From Notospermus geniculatus (taxonomy: Eukaryota > Nemertea > Pilidiophora > Heteronemertea > Lineidae), in NCBI GenBank assembly GCA_002633025.1, contig NMRB01003306.1:1-64000 (forward strand): a DNA stretch of 64,000 nucleotides. Direction: 5' to 3'. A model generated the notes under the pieces. The model made no database searches, was not told the DNA's origin, and saw only the letters and a list, made by a program, of their open reading frames with translations. Position numbers and translations under genes: made by a program. Positions 22,761 through 35,639 of the stretch are shown here, one piece after another (the first letter of the stretch is position 1; the number at the start of each line of letters is the position of its first letter).

Positions 22761-22822
22761 GACGACGACGGCGGACGACGGACGCTGACCCACTACAATA
22801 GCTCACCCCAGGTGAGCTAAAA

Positions 22823-25129
22823 ATGGCTTGGTCATTTTAGTAAAATGCCTTGGTCATTTTACTAAAATTGAATGAACATTTTATGAAATGATGGTAAAAC
22901 ATCAATTTCGGCATCTTCTTCAACTAAACCGACATGCCAAGAATCGGTATAGCTTCAGGATCTGTCAGAATGGCGCAGTGGAATTATCGGCCTTTGTCGA
23001 CCGACCACACTTACTCGTCGACCACACTTGCAACCATTTCAGTGAACCATCCGCAACGCAAACAAATCGCTCGCGGGGTTTGTTGACAGTTGTTTGTTGA
23101 CATGTCCTCAAATCAAGCGCGTTTTGAGAAAAAGGCGAAAGAAGGATTTTAGTTTAATGGGAAATGCCAAACTTCGGAGGAGTATTCTGCAAAATCTACC
23201 GCTTCGAAATCAATGTGAATAGTACAAAATGTACATTTTGACCAACAGAATTTGAAAATGTCATTAAGCCATTTTAACAAATTTTTAATGGAACCTCGTC
23301 CCCAGGTGCACGTTCGCGTATTGGCACAGGTTTTGCCTATGGCTGGAGCACGGCTTTGCCTGAAGACTACATGTAGGTTCACTCTCTATGGGAGGTACCA
23401 TCAAAAATCAAAACAAACCACGCGAGGCATTTGCTTTGAGGTCCACCATAACTCTATTTTTCTCGATGGTTTTACAATAGACTTAAGGTGGACCTTAACG
23501 TTAAGGAAAATTCTAAAATAGGACCATAGCTTTTGCATTGGTCGACTAGTCGTAAAGTAAGTCGGTCTTTGCGACCGAAAATTAAACATGTTGAATTTTT
23601 GGTCTCTTGATGCGATCGAAATTTTTTGGCCTCTGTTGGCCATTGAACCGGTCATTCAGATCGCACAGTGCAACAATCCCTCGCAAACAATGTAACAATC
23701 GTCCAAGCGATCAGATGAGAAGCGATTGGTGCAACGATCTGCCGCAGACGACGCGACAAATCCTGCAAATCTCCAGTCGCTCGAGGAGTCGGAAGGGCAG
23801 TTTCCTAAAGGGCGTCGCACACTTGCGATTTTTCAAGCGATTTTCTAGGCGACCGGCCTTGCGACCACAGGAGCGACTGAGTATATTTTTATTTTTTTTA
23901 AAGTTTTTGTTGACTCGTTTGCAACAAATGCTTCCTTGGAAGATCAGTGATGTCACAGATGACATCCCTGATCGACCTCAAAGGTAATTATCGCATGTAG
24001 TAGTCGCATCGGTAGTCGCCCCCATTTTAGTCGCACTTGTGCGCCGCAGTTAAAAAATCGCATGTGTGCGCCATGCTTTAATGTGTAAATGAGAGTATAT
24101 GCATCTACAATGTAATGGTAATCGATCGTGAAGTGTAAATAAAGTGTTTTCATCATGAAGATGCTGACTCTGTTTATTGCATACATATGGATGTTGAAGT
24201 AACTTGTTTTTCATTAGGAGATGCATATCAACGCATTTCAAATATTATTGAAAAGAAAGATCAATATTGGTAAAGTAGATCTATCATTTGAATGAAAGAA
24301 ATGCAACCAGGGACTGACACAATATTATTAACAGCTGATTCTCTTCACATCAATTGTGAAATGATTTCTTAACTGACAGTAGAATTCGAAGCCGGTAGAT
24401 ATGTGTGGCGGTCTAGGAAAGCCCGCCGGATGTTGCTGAATGATCAACATGCGCTGTGGAAGAAGACAAATGAAGGAATGACTCAACGTGTCAGACGCAT
24501 CCCCTTTAATACAAAACTTGACGTGTACCACCAGATGGATGGATGACGACGGGTGATGATGGTGATGGTTTAACTGAAAATACATAATTAACAAGCCATA
24601 AGAAAATGTGCCAGATACTACAACAAACCTGGCTAAGATACTCCAACAAACATCACACTGAGCTGAACCTAGAGTAGCCTGACTGAAACTACCAGCCGAA
24701 AGGTGCTGCCATCTGCACTAAGGATTATGTACTAACTCACAACAGGCAATGATAGGTGGTTTTCCTATGGTTCAAATGTCGGATAAGATCTATTCTCGGA
24801 CATGCCACAAAAATGACCTGTAGCCTAACTTGAAGACTGTTCCCAGAAAATTACATAGTGTATTTGTATTGCCATAACTCAACAATAAATCTGACCCCAA
24901 ATGGGTAGACTTTAACTCATTTTGTGCCCTGAAACGACACTGAACTGAAAGAATACAGGTCCCGCCAAAGCCGAGACTAGGCCTAGCCTACACAAACTCC
25001 AAAATCTTGGCTCGGAATGGCAAAATAACACTCACACAACGTTGTGCGATCTCCTGAAACATCTGTTTTCCACATAAGACTGTAAACATCAACTATCTTG
25101 TTGGTATGATCGCATATTTCTCTTAAAAA
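22823..25129. other. No gene recognised
   Basis: The region holds an end fragment of the ACCTCGTCCCCAGG family at 23291 and a patch of AGTCGC/GCGACT words (23560-24060) that looks like a decayed foldback. I found no domain in any frame, including the 126-codon frame at 23607-23987. Confidence 0.35.
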
Positions 25130-25846
25130 NNNNNNNNNNNNNNNNNNNNNNNNNNNNNNNNNNNNNNNNNNNNNNNNNNNNNNNNNNNNNNNNNNNNNNN
25201 NNNNNNNNNNNNNNNNNNNNNNNNNNNNNNNNNNNNNNNNNNNNNNNNNNNNNNNNNNNNNNNNNNNNNNNNNNNNNNNNNNNNNNNNNNNNNNNNNNNN
25301 NNNNNNNNNNNNNNNNNNNNNNNNNNNNNNNNNNNNNNNNNNNNNNNNNNNNNNNNNNNNNNNNNNNNNNNNNNNNNNNNNNNNNNNNNNNNNNNNNNNN
25401 NNNNNNNNNNNNNNNNNNNNNNNNNNNNNNNNNNNNNNNNNNNNNNNNNNNNNNNNNNNNNNNNNNNNNNNNNNNNNNNNNNNNNNNNNNNNNNNNNNNN
25501 NNNNNNNNNNNNNNNNNNNNNNNNNNNNNNNNNNNNNNNNNNNNNNNNNNNNNNNNNNNNNNNNNNNNNNNNNNNNNNNNNNNNNNNNNNNNNNNNNNNN
25601 NNNNNNNNNNNNNNNNNNNNNNNNNNNNNNNNNNNNNNNNNNNNNNNNNNNNNNNNNNNNNNNNNNNNNNNNNNNNNNNNNNNNNNNNNNNNNNNNNNNN
25701 NNNNNNNNNNNNNNNNNNNNNNNNNNNNNNNNNNNNNNNNNNNNNNNNNNNNNNNNNNNNNNNNNNNNNNNNNNNNNNNNNNNNNNNNNNNNNNNNNNNN
25801 NNNNNNNNNNNNNNNNNNNNNNNNNNNNNNNNNNNNNNNNNNNNNN
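25130..25846. other. Assembly gap (717 N)
   Basis: The bases are unread. The gap sits just downstream of the minus-strand Pao polyprotein and probably covers its 3' LTR. Confidence 0.95.
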
Positions 25847-25992
25847 AGGTGAGAGGTTGCAAGCACTTCACCTTATTTAATCACACAATTATAGAATAAT
25901 CCCTCCTGTTACGACGGCGTAAATGAATCATCCAACAGTCTGTAGAAATACGAATCACGACATTCCTCATCCATAAGAGCGTTATCACAAGT

Positions 25993-28900
25993 TCAGTCAT
26001 CACCCTTGGCGTTCTCCTCCAAAACGGCTATTTTCGTCACCGGTCTCGTGAAGACGTTCCTGGCGTTCTTGACTTTAACGGCACGGATTCTCCCGTCATC
26101 CCCAGGGAAGGTTTCCAACACTCTGCCTAACTCCCAGTGTCCCCGAGGTACGTTGTCGTCCGCAATTAAAACCAAATCTCCCACACCGACTGCACTGGCG
26201 CCAGTTCGCCACTTTCCACGCGTTGTCATCGTGGGCAGATACTCTTTCATCCAGCGTTTGCAAACCCGGTCGGCCACGACTTGGCATTGACGCCACTTAC
26301 GTCGACTGTCAATCTCCTTGTCCTCGAAACTCCCTGGGGGCAGCTTGCTGTCGGCCCTTCCCAAAAGGAAGTGGTTTGGGGTTAGGGCGGTGAAATCTTC
26401 TGGATCTGTACTGTTGTGGGTTAAAGGTCGGCTGTTGAGGAATCCCTCAACTTCAATCAGCGCGCTCCTCAGTACTGAGTCTGACACCAACACATTCTTC
26501 AGAACTGTGGCCAAAGCAGTTTTAGTGGACTTTACCAACCTCTCCCAAGCTCCCCCCCAGTGCGGCGCCAGAGGGGGATTGAAGTGAGCCACTTGATGGC
26601 CTGTGGTGACAGGTAGGCATATATCTTGTTCTGGTCCAGGTCTTTAAGGCATTGTCGCAACTCTGCCTCTGCTCCCCTGAAGTTAGTCCCGTTGTCACTA
26701 TGCATCTCTCTCGGGTGTCCCCGTCGGCTAATGAAGTTACGTAGGCATAGGATAAAGTCGTCCGCTTCAAGTGAGTCAGCAAGCTCCAGGTGAACTCCCC
26801 TCGTGGTCAGACAAGTAAAGAGGCAGCCCCACCTCTTTATATTGGTGTTCCTCCGTACTTTGACCAACATTGGGCCAAAATAGTCCACGCCTGTGTAAGC
26901 AAACGGGCCTGCAGTGATGTCTAGGCGCCAAGCTGGTAGATCGGCCATCCTTGGTGGCGACGGTTTAGCTTTCCTGCGGCGGCACAGTAAGCAGCTGGCA
27001 ATGACCCGCTTTGCAACTTTTCGGACTCCGAGTGGCCAATACTTCTGTCTTAGCTCTGCAATAAGGTGCTCTTGACCGCAATGGAATGCCTTGGAGTGGG
27101 TGTCCGCTGCCAGAAGGGTGGTAACTGCATGGTCTCCCGGCAAGATTATCTGGAACTTTGCGTCGTCTGGAATATTTGCCTTCCTTAGCCGCCCACCGAC
27201 CCGTAGAACTCCGCCCTGTTTATCATAGTAAGGGGTGAGCTGTGAGAGACGGCTTTTAGCACCCACCAACTCCGTGCGTTGGAGGGCCTGCAGTTCGTCA
27301 GGGAAAGCATCCTGCTGCGCCTTGCGAACCCAGTAACGAGTGGCTTCTTCATATTCCCCAGCTGTAAGGTTAGCTTCTTTGACGGCTTCTAGGCCCAGTC
27401 TTGTGACCTTAGATGCAAAATTACGAACAGCCCTGCTTATCCATGCAGTCCTACGGACTAGTTTCTCCCAAGTTGCAAAATCTGACGGCGTCAAGATGTC
27501 TGCGATGTCGAGATCTGGCATTTTCCCGCCCGTATCTGTGGTGTCGGTGACCGTATTAAGAACCGTTTTCCTGCTGTTCGTCTCCTTCTTCAACTCGGGG
27601 TCATCTTCAGGAAATTCTGAGAGGGCGACCTCAGTAGCACACGTCCCAGTCACCATTTCACTGTAGAGTAGCTCTGGCCCTTGGAACCAAATATGACTGG
27701 GGGTAAGAGATGTAACCGTAAGCCCCCTTGTGCAGTGGTCTGCTGGGTTGGACTCGGATGCCACATGGTGCCAATCACCAATGTCTGACTCTTCTAGTAT
27801 TTCTGTTATCCTATTTGCGACAAAGGGTTTGAATCTCCTTGTCTGGTTCCTGAGGTAGTGCAACACTATCTGTGAATCTGTCCAAAATACTTTCTTCAAG
27901 GCCGGCATCTGGAGTTCCTCTTGTAACATCTTGGCCAGGCGAACCGCCAACACTGCACCCTGGAGTTCCAGTCGTGGTATTGATATCGTCTTGAGCGGGG
28001 CTACGTGTGTTTTGGAGGCCAGGAAGGACACAACATACTTCTGTTCGACTTTGTATCTCAGATATCCAACAGCCCCAAAACCCTTCTCCGAGGCATCTGA
28101 GAAAACATGCATCTCGACCTGGGCAATCTGTGGTGTGAAATGCGCGTGATGCCTTGGTAGCTTGAATGAGGTCAAGTGCTCCAATTCACTTAACCACATG
28201 CTCCACTTCGTCCGCAGCTCCTCCGGGAGTGGCTCATCCCAGTCCTGTCCACATTTCCACACTTCCTGGATTATAAACTTCGCCCTCACCGTGAATGGTG
28301 CGATAAAGCCACACGGGTCGAAAATTGAACTTACTAGACTAACGACGCCTCTCTTGGTCATCACAATCTCCTTGGGCTGGCAAGCAAACATGAAGAAATC
28401 TTCTCTCACATTCCATCTAATACCGAGTGTCCTTTGTACAGGAGCCTCCGGCTTTTCAAAGTCGACCTCTTGAATGGCCCGTTCTGAGATATCAATTGCT
28501 TCCAGCACCTTCGGTTCATTGGACACACACTTGTGCAGTCTAAAGCCTCCCTTTCCTGACAGTTCTATGACCTCTGTTGCAAACCTCGCCATCGCTTTTG
28601 TCCCCTCCATTGACTTGTGCAAGTCGTCCATGTAGAAGTCCTTGGACATTGCGTCGGTCACTTCCTTGCTGAATTGGTCCTGGTTGTCCAGTCCAGTTCT
28701 CCTCAGGGCGTAGTTTGCGCAAGCTGGGGAGTCGACCGCCCCAAAGATGTGTACATTCATTTGATACGTGGCAGGGGGCTCAGGTGACTCAGGGTCTCTC
28801 TTCCAGATAAAACGTAGCGCCTCGGCGTCCTCCTTGCTGACCCTCACCATGTGGAACATAGACTCGATGTCCGCTGAGAACGTGGTCGTAAAGAGCCGAA

Positions 28901-29080
28901 ATCTCTGGAGTACCCCAAACAGGCTGTTTAACAGATCTGGCCCAGTCATAAGATTATCGTTGAGACAGGTTCCGTGGAAACCGGCTGCCGCATCGAAGAC
29001 AATCCTTATCTTCCCAGGCTTGTGGGGACTTGTCACGCCAAAATGTGGCAAGTACCACGTCCTTCGACTGGTGGCCTGCG
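25993..29080 (-). pseudogene. BEL/Pao retrotransposon pol, 5'-truncated and frameshifted
   Basis: Read on the minus strand, the order is reverse transcriptase, RNase H, integrase and the Pao C-terminal domain. RT shows FSADIESMFHMVRV and the active site FYMDDL. RNase H shows HVFSDASEKGFGAVGY and FWTDSQIVLHYL. Integrase has the HHCC zinc region (FHCGQEHLIAELRQKYW, then CLLC) and the core GVDYFGP and SDNGTNF. The first frame (26532-29174) and the last (25993-26592) join by a one-base shift near 26590, between the SDNGTNF block and WGGAWERLV, which holds the catalytic Glu. The gag, protease and 5' LTR are missing: homology stops at about 29080, beside an N at 29082. The element is decayed but fairly recent, because most of pol is open. 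Confidence 0.85.
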
Positions 29081-29148
29081 TNGATCGAAGTATCACTGCG
29101 CGAGAAGAAGCAACGTACCGTCTAGCTGCCGACACCGCTCCGAAAGAT

Positions 29149-29516
29149 ATGGCGTCTGTTGTCCACAAACACACATATCATGCGGGGACAAACATGATCA
29201 TTGATTCCAGCTCAGAACTGACGACGGGGCAACGCACAACAGAAGACCCACACCTAATATCGTTCCTGAAAACTATTTTCCTCATCGTGTGCAACTACCC
29301 CTGGATTTTACCCGTCAGTATTGGGATTCCAGGGAACATCATTTCAATTTTTGTGGCCAATAGAAAGCACAATCGAAGCCTTTCTCCGTGCATCTACATG
29401 ACAGCCATGGCAGTCGCCGACACGCTCATGCTGATAGAGAGATCACTGTGTTTTCCTATCCCTGAGTATCTATGGGGCATAGCAGTATTTATTGAAAGAC
29501 GTGACTTAGTGTTCAA
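29149..29516 (+). CDS. First coding exon of a rhodopsin-type GPCR
   Basis: From ATG 29149 the frame gives an extracellular N-terminus of about 50 residues, then TM1 with the class A GN motif (SIGIPGNIISIFVANR) and TM2 with the conserved acidic residue (YMTAMAVADTLMLI). A donor, TTCAA/GTAAGT, ends the exon at 29516 after the start of the first extracellular loop. TM3-TM7 are not found in the following 400 bases, where a Pao element begins. A peptide or amine receptor of a lancelet/echinoderm-type expanded family is likely, but the ligand cannot be told. The remaining exons may lie beyond the inserted element, or the gene may be truncated. The exon is caught between two outward-facing Pao copies. 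Confidence 0.65.
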
Positions 29517-29774
29517 GTAAGTAATCTACGTGTATATTATAATTGACGGTGGCACTATAAGTTCGACCGCTAACTCCTCCGTAGTTTCTGATCAAAATGG
29601 CACTATTTTCACAGGAAATGTTGAGAATGATATGGGGGTGGTCCTTATGTGGGTGCCATTATATTTTTTTACCCCTTAGCGAATAAAATGCATGAAGAAA
29701 CTTCCAGTGATTTACAATGCCCACTAGCCTGGTTTCGTTGGCCACCGTTTAGATGGCGCTGCGTTGCCACCTGC

Positions 29775-32700
29775 TTCCCATAGGCCTAGATTATTGCCCA
29801 AGGAGTTGGCCCCTCCAAACATATCCCCCCCCCCCCCCAGCTGCTCGGAGCTAATGTCCTGGAAGCCGTTATACAGCACGAAGTTCGAGTTGGAAAGCCA
29901 ATGCAACCTATCGCCATCAGGACGGATTTTGGATGGGCCTTGAGCGGACGAGTTCCTGACTTGACACCAGGCAATCGCAGCCTACACTACACTGTCTGCA
30001 ACGTCACGAGATATGTATCGCCAGAAGACGAGTTGCAAGATTTGGTTCGTCAATGGTGGGCAACAGAATCCTTTGGTACAATGTTTAATGCACAGGAACC
30101 CATGTCGCCAGATGATCGTCGAGCCATGGACATATTGGAAAAGTCAACTCGCAAGGTTGGAAGCCACTACGAAAAGGCACTGCTATGGAAACAGAATGAT
30201 GTCAGCCTGCCGAGCAACTACAGCATGGCCTTGAAACGACTTCAGAGCACCGAAGCAAAACTCAAACGAGACGGAACTGCAGCAGCATATGGCAAGACCT
30301 TTCAAGATTATATCAAACGTGGATACGCCCGCAAGCTCACCCCTGAGGAAGTGAAGATGCCGACTCAGAAACGATGGTACTTGAGCCTCACCACGCTGTA
30401 AGAAACCCGAATAAGCCTGAGAAACTGAGAACCGTTTTCGATGCAGCTGCAACTTATCATGGCATATCGCTGAATAATCAACTCATAACCGGCCCTGATC
30501 TCCTTCAAAGTCTGCCCGGAGTCATCCTGAGATTTCGAGAGGAACCGGTCGCCCTAGCTGCTGACGTAGAAGCTATGTACCATCAAGTACACGTCGTCAA
30601 AGAAGACCAGCCTGCCCTGAGCTTCTTATGGAGGGATATGGATGAGACGAGAGCCCCTGATGTCTACCAAATGCAGGTTGTCATCTTTGGTGCCAGATGT
30701 TCGCCGACCATCGCCAACCATGTATTGAGACAGACCGCCATTGACAACTGTACCCCTGAGATGACTAACGTTCGAGATGCGGTATTCCAGAATTTCTACA
30801 TGGATGATTTCCTGAAGTCGCTCAAGTCCGTGAAAGCCGCCACGAAGATGCAAGCCGATGTTAAGAGCCTGTTGGAGAAAGGAGGTTTTGGTCTGCGAAA
30901 GTGGTCAAGCAATTCGAGAGAAGTCCTGGCAAGAATTCCTGAGGTTGATCACGCCGCAGCTACCGTTGACCTGAACTCAGATGACCTACCTGCAGGAAAG
31001 GCGCTTGGTGTCCTATGGAATGCCGAAGATGACACGATCGGTTTCAAGTTTCGCGATGTCCCCACAGCCACGACCAAGAGAGGTGTCTTAAGTCGAATCG
31101 CCATGGTGTTTGACCCACTTGGTATTGCCGCGCCAGCGTTACTCTATGGAAAGTTATTGGTACAGCAGTTATGGAGTAAGAAGATCGATTGGGATGAAGA
31201 TATGGACGGTGAGGATCAGAAGACCTGGTTGAGATGGCTTGATGAGCTCCCTGTTCTACAGAAGTTGCAGATACCTCGTTGCTGGAAGCCGAGTAGTGAA
31301 GACCCGATTCGCCGAGAGCTGCATCTGTTCTGCGATGCTTCCGAGAAAGCCATGACTGCCGTCGGCTACTTTCGATATGTATTTGAAGATCGAAGTCCAC
31401 ACTGTTCGTTCATCATGAGCAAGAGCCGCTTAGCCCCCCTGAAGACGTTGTCGATTGTACGTCTCGAACTCCAAGCTGCTGTCCTCTCTGTGCGACTTGC
31501 CAAGACGATCCTGAAGGAAGTCACCTTTAAGCCAGACCTGACCACATACTGGACGGACAGCAGAGTCGTATTGGGGTACCTGTCCAATGAAAGCCGACGT
31601 TTCCATGTATTTGCCTCCAATCGGGTAGCCGAGGTCCATGAGTCCACGATTCCACAGCAATGGTGTCATATTCCAACTGACCTCAATCCTGCAGATGATG
31701 GGACAAGAGGAGTCGCTGCACAGCAACTGTTAGGGAGATCGAGATGGTTATTCGGCCCAGAGTTCCTTTGGCAAGAATCCAGCGCATTCCCTGGCCAAGA
31801 TGTTGTCGAAGCAGATCTGCAGAGTGATGACCCAGAGGTGAGAGTTTACCAAGCCACAATCGTTTGTGAGGGTATGCCGCTACCTGAAACTGCTAAGTTC
31901 TCATCCTGGCTACGCTATCGTCGAACTGTTGCATGGATTTGCCGCTTCGCCAACAACTTTGGAGCAAAGCACGGAAGTAAGACATTGAAGTTGAAGACCG
32001 GCCCCCTGACTGCACAAGAGCTGAAGTCTGCAGAGATGCTAGTGCTGAAGACCATCCAAGCTACCGAGTTCGCCGAGGAATTGGCCGCCTTACAGTCTGG
32101 TCGTCCGTTGTCGAAGAAGGGTCGCTTGTTAGAGTTTACCCCATACCTCGATGAAGACAGTATGCTACGCGTAGGAGGGCGCCTGAAAAATGCACCCGTC
32201 ATGGAAGAAACCAAGCACCCGGTACTGTTACCTGACCATGATGTTGTGAGGCTGATCGTCGTAGACTGCCATAAGAGAGTCATCCATTCCGGAGTTCAGC
32301 ACACACTCCATGAGTTTCGGAAGTCATACTGGTTACCCAAAGCCAGATCGCGAGTTAAGAAGATTCTCCACGGATGTTCCCTTTGCAGCGTAAGACGAGC
32401 AACACCGAAAAACCAGATGATGGTGGATCTGCCGTTAGCAAGATTTGATACTGCATACGTTTTCTCATCAGCGGGCATTGATTACTTCGGTCCAATCCTG
32501 GTGAGGAACCTTCGCAAGACAGAGAAGAGATATGGCCTGCTTATAACCTGTCTCTCAAGCCGAGCTATCCACTTGGAAGTTGCCTATTCGCTCGATACAG
32601 ACAGCTTCATCCTGGCGTTACGTCGGTTTATAGCACGTCGTGGCAGCCCCAAGAAGATTTTCTCTGATAACGGCACCAACTTCACGTCGGGAGAGAGAGA

Positions 32701-33351
32701 GCTTCGAGAGAACCTTGCAAGATGGAACCAGGAGCAGATAACGGATGAGCTGAACCAGAAGAACATCGACTGGCATTTCAACCCGCCTGCCGCCAGCCAC
32801 ATGGGCGGAATTTGGGAGAGGTTGGTGGCCTCTGTTAAGCGCCATCACTGAAGGTCGTCCTGGGGAATGCGATGATTCGAGATGAGGTCCTTCATACCGT
32901 CTTTGCAGAAGTCGAGTATCTCTTGAACAGTCGTCCCGTCACCCATGTGTCGTCATCGATCCATGACCCTGAAGCACTCACGCCTAACCATCTCCTGTTA
33001 GGACGAGCCGTTGTGCCCTTGCCACCCTGCGTCGTTGACGCCAAGGATATCTATCGTAAGGGATGGAGGCAGGCCCAAGCAATCGCCACCCACTTTTGGC
33101 AGAGATGGCACTGTGAGTACGTCCCGATGCTGATGTCTCAACAGAAATGGAGTCGCCCAACACGCAATATCAGCCCTGGAGATGTCGTCCTCATGGCAGA
33201 CGATAACGTGCCGAGGGGATCGTGGCCCCTTGCCCGCGTTACGAAGTCGTTCCCTGGTGCAGACGGTTACGTTAGGAGTGTCGAGGTCAAGACGTCCAAG
33301 GGAGTCTACGTTCGTCCCGTCTCCAAACTTTGCTGGTTGGAACTGTCGTAA
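29775..33351 (+). pseudogene. BEL/Pao retrotransposon pol, plus strand, frameshifted
   Basis: The order is end of the aspartic protease, reverse transcriptase, RNase H, integrase and C-terminal domain. LLGANVLEAVIQHEVRVG (from about 29842) and TDFGWALSG are typical of the Pao protease C-terminal half. RT has LAADVEAMYHQVHV and FYMDDF. RNase H has HLFCDASEKAMTAVGY and YWTDSRVVLGYL. Integrase has the HHCC region, GIDYFGP, SDNGTNF and HMGGIWERLV. Frames change at about 30380 and at about 32840, each apparently by a small indel. A C run at 29826-29839 lies where the protease should begin to be readable, and everything upstream is lost. Domain content matches the copy at 25993-29080, but the sequences are different subfamilies. 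Confidence 0.85.
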
Positions 33352-33651
33352 ATGGACTGTTATCATTGTGAGGATTACATTGAGACTGTGACTGTGCGAA
33401 ATCCGTTGAATCATTCCTGATGAGCTCAGTGTGCTAGGATTTAAGTTCATTTTAATAAGCTGCAGAATTTGCGCATTTTGATTAAGTTGTGTTTGTTTAG
33501 TGAAACCCATGTGTTCAAAAATTCGGATGTCGTTATGGAAGTGTTCAGATAGCGATCGTTTCTTTGGACTGTCACCTTCGGGATAGTGTGTGAATCTGAG
33601 CATTGGACTTTCGTGAAACGGGCTGTGTTAGCTTCTAGTGCTGAAGTGATT

Positions 33652-33840
33652 TTCAGGGGGGGAGGATGTCACAAACTGTGGCAGTGTATCTTTAACATTT
33701 GCAAGCGCCGCCTTTCGGCGTCTCGTAGAACTGTCGGTAAAATTGGTACTGTAGTGATGTAGCAGAAATAAAATACACGTGTTCGTTGACATGAACGTTC
33801 TTCGCTCTTTTCGGGGAAAATTCGATAAAATACCCCACAC
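33652..33840 (+). mobile_element. Polypurine tract and probable 3' LTR of the Pao element
   Basis: A purine tract (AGGGGGGGAGGA, ending 33665) is followed by TGTCACAAACTGTGGC at 33666, the usual place and form of an LTR start. AATAAA occurs at 33768. A CA at about 33838 is a possible LTR end. With no 5' LTR to compare, the right border is a guess. Confidence 0.5.
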
Positions 33841-34785
33841 TTGTATAAGCGGGTGATCCACTGTATTGCGATTTTGGCGTGAGGCGGGGTTGCGATTCCT
33901 TGTAATCACCTTATATGGCAATCGGAAGTCCTTAAGGTGATCGTAATGGATCGCAACTAACTGCTGACGTGACTCTATCAGCGATGTTAAAAAAGGACGT
34001 CCAAATGTCTGCCGTTAGTTAAAGTTGGGGTTTATAGTTAATGAGGGTCTTGGTTGCGACACCAAACCCGGGAGGGTGGAGCTAAAATGTCCAAACTCGA
34101 GGCGCTTCGTCGAGGGTTTGGACATACTTAGGTCTACCGCGATACATTGGTACTGGGACACAAAGATACCGGGAAACATAGGTACCGGGACACATTGATA
34201 CCGGGAAACCCTATACATGTAGTACGGCATTGAGAAAAATTGAAAAGAAAATAAATATTAGAAAAAACATGCGTGTCCCCAATCATGCCAATGGGCCCCC
34301 GTATACAACTGTTTATGTTAATATACTCCTCCTAAGTTAGCCACTCAGGCGTTCAGGAATTGCGTTATAGTGCATGTGGTGGTGAGACTTTTGCTGATCG
34401 CTCAGTGCACTGCCAACCTGATCAGTTTCATTTCAACGGCCATACCGACAACAGTTTACAGGACCAAAACGGCCCGTCCCACCTCCAAAAGGTAGGTCCT
34501 GATACGGATTATCGTTTTTCTCGCAAATTCTCATAGTCCATATAAATACTAGTCTGTAATTTTCAAAAATCAGTCAAAAAAATCTCCGAAGAAGTTAGAT
34601 TTCTGATGTGACCAAAACATCCCTTCCTACTAGGCTAATTTCATGGACCCTTGTCGTTGCTTTCCAATCGATTGAGCCTTAGATTAACTTTCATGGCTGA
34701 GACGTTGCACAGGGAAGGGGCGGGGGCATTTTGGACAATTTCCAGCTTAAATTCAGAAGCTTTCATTCTTAAAATCATCTTGACG
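33841..34785. other. No gene; short tandem array
   Basis: A 16-bp array at about 34150-34210 (GGGACACAAAGATACC, GGGAAACATAGGTACC, GGGACACATTGATACC) resembles the array in the foldback at 36666-38300. Nothing else is supportable. Confidence 0.5.
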
Positions 34786-35560
34786 CACAGGAACCGGTAT
34801 AAATGGATTTTGGGGTGTAAAATAATAATACTGACAAGGAAGGAAAGCCTGAGATTTTACATAGCGAGATGGGGCGGCCATCTTGGAATCCGATTCACGC
34901 CGACTCGCCCGTCAAACGGGCCCCAAAATGTGCACAAAATCACTTACCGACGAACATTTTCTGCATTCTACATATTCTGTATATTATTTTAGACTAAGCT
35001 GACACCTTTGATTAGCATATCCTGTCCAATTAATAAAGTAATCCACCCTCGAACGACGAAGTCGCACTGTCCTGCCTCCGATATGACCCAAATCCCCAGC
35101 CAAATGCATCAGAACGAGGCTCCAGCCAGGAATCCCCTCAAATCTAAAAATAGTACGTGGCCAGTGCTGCCAGGCCAATCAGCACTGGCCTCGCCAGGTA
35201 GGTTTCTGGGTATTCCCGGCTGGAGCCTCGTTCTGATGCATGTGGCTCGGGATTTGGGTCATATCGGAGGCAGGACAGTGCGACTTCGTCGTTCGAGGGT
35301 GGATTACTTTATTAATTGGACAGGATATGCTAATCAAAGGTGTCAGCTTAGTCTAAAATAATATACAGAAGATGTAGAATGCAGAAAATGTTCGTCGGTA
35401 AGTGATTTTGTGCACATTTTGGGGCCCGTTTGACGGGCGAGTCGGCGTGAATCGGATTCCAAGATGGCCGCCCCCATCTCGCTGTGTAAAATCTCAGGCT
35501 TTCCTTCCTTGTCAGTATTATTATTTTACTCCCCAAAATCCATTTATACCGGTTCCTGTG
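34786..35560. mobile_element. 775-bp near-perfect palindrome with 7-bp target duplication
   Basis: The arms of about 385 bases, from CACAGGAACCGGTATAAATG on the left to CATTTATACCGGTTCCTGTG on the right, differ at only a few positions until the centre near 35165. CTTGACG is present on both sides (34779-34785 and 35561-35567). The target duplication shows that the palindrome moved as a unit. There is no coding frame. The superfamily is not clear from the CACAGGAACC end. Confidence 0.9.
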
Positions 35561-35639
35561 CTTGACGTTTACATGTAGGTGGGTATGTTATCGTATCGTT
35601 TGGAAGCTTCATAACCCTTTTGGATCTTAAGCTTATAAT

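Larger units (their letters stand above)
18255..22822. mobile_element. 4.6-kb inverted-repeat structure enclosing the second paralogue
   Basis: The left end TTTTAGCTCACCTGTGAGCT and the right end GGTGAGCTAAAA are inverted copies. Homology continues inward for over 200 bases through GTCCGTCGTCCGTCGTCGTC, GCAGGGCACG and ACCAAGTTTCGGTCCGAT. A second inverted pair lies inside (19414-19445 and 21869-21900, around GAGCACATGGTCCATGGACC). The centre holds the exon 19926-20918 and a TA-flanked MITE. AGCTCACC-ended repeats rich in GTCGTCGTCC are common in marine invertebrate genomes. Whether this is one mobile unit or two facing solo copies is unclear. Confidence 0.65.

Noticed and set aside
25089-25871. 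Frames of about 250 codons on the minus strand
   Set aside because: They consist almost entirely of unread bases.
28768-29148. Plus-strand extension of the GPCR frame
   Set aside because: Up to about 29080 it is antisense to the Pao polyprotein and crosses an N; the exon is taken from ATG 29149.
34786-35560. Assembly artefact as the explanation for the palindrome
   Set aside because: A 7-bp direct repeat at both borders and scattered arm differences fit a transposed element better.
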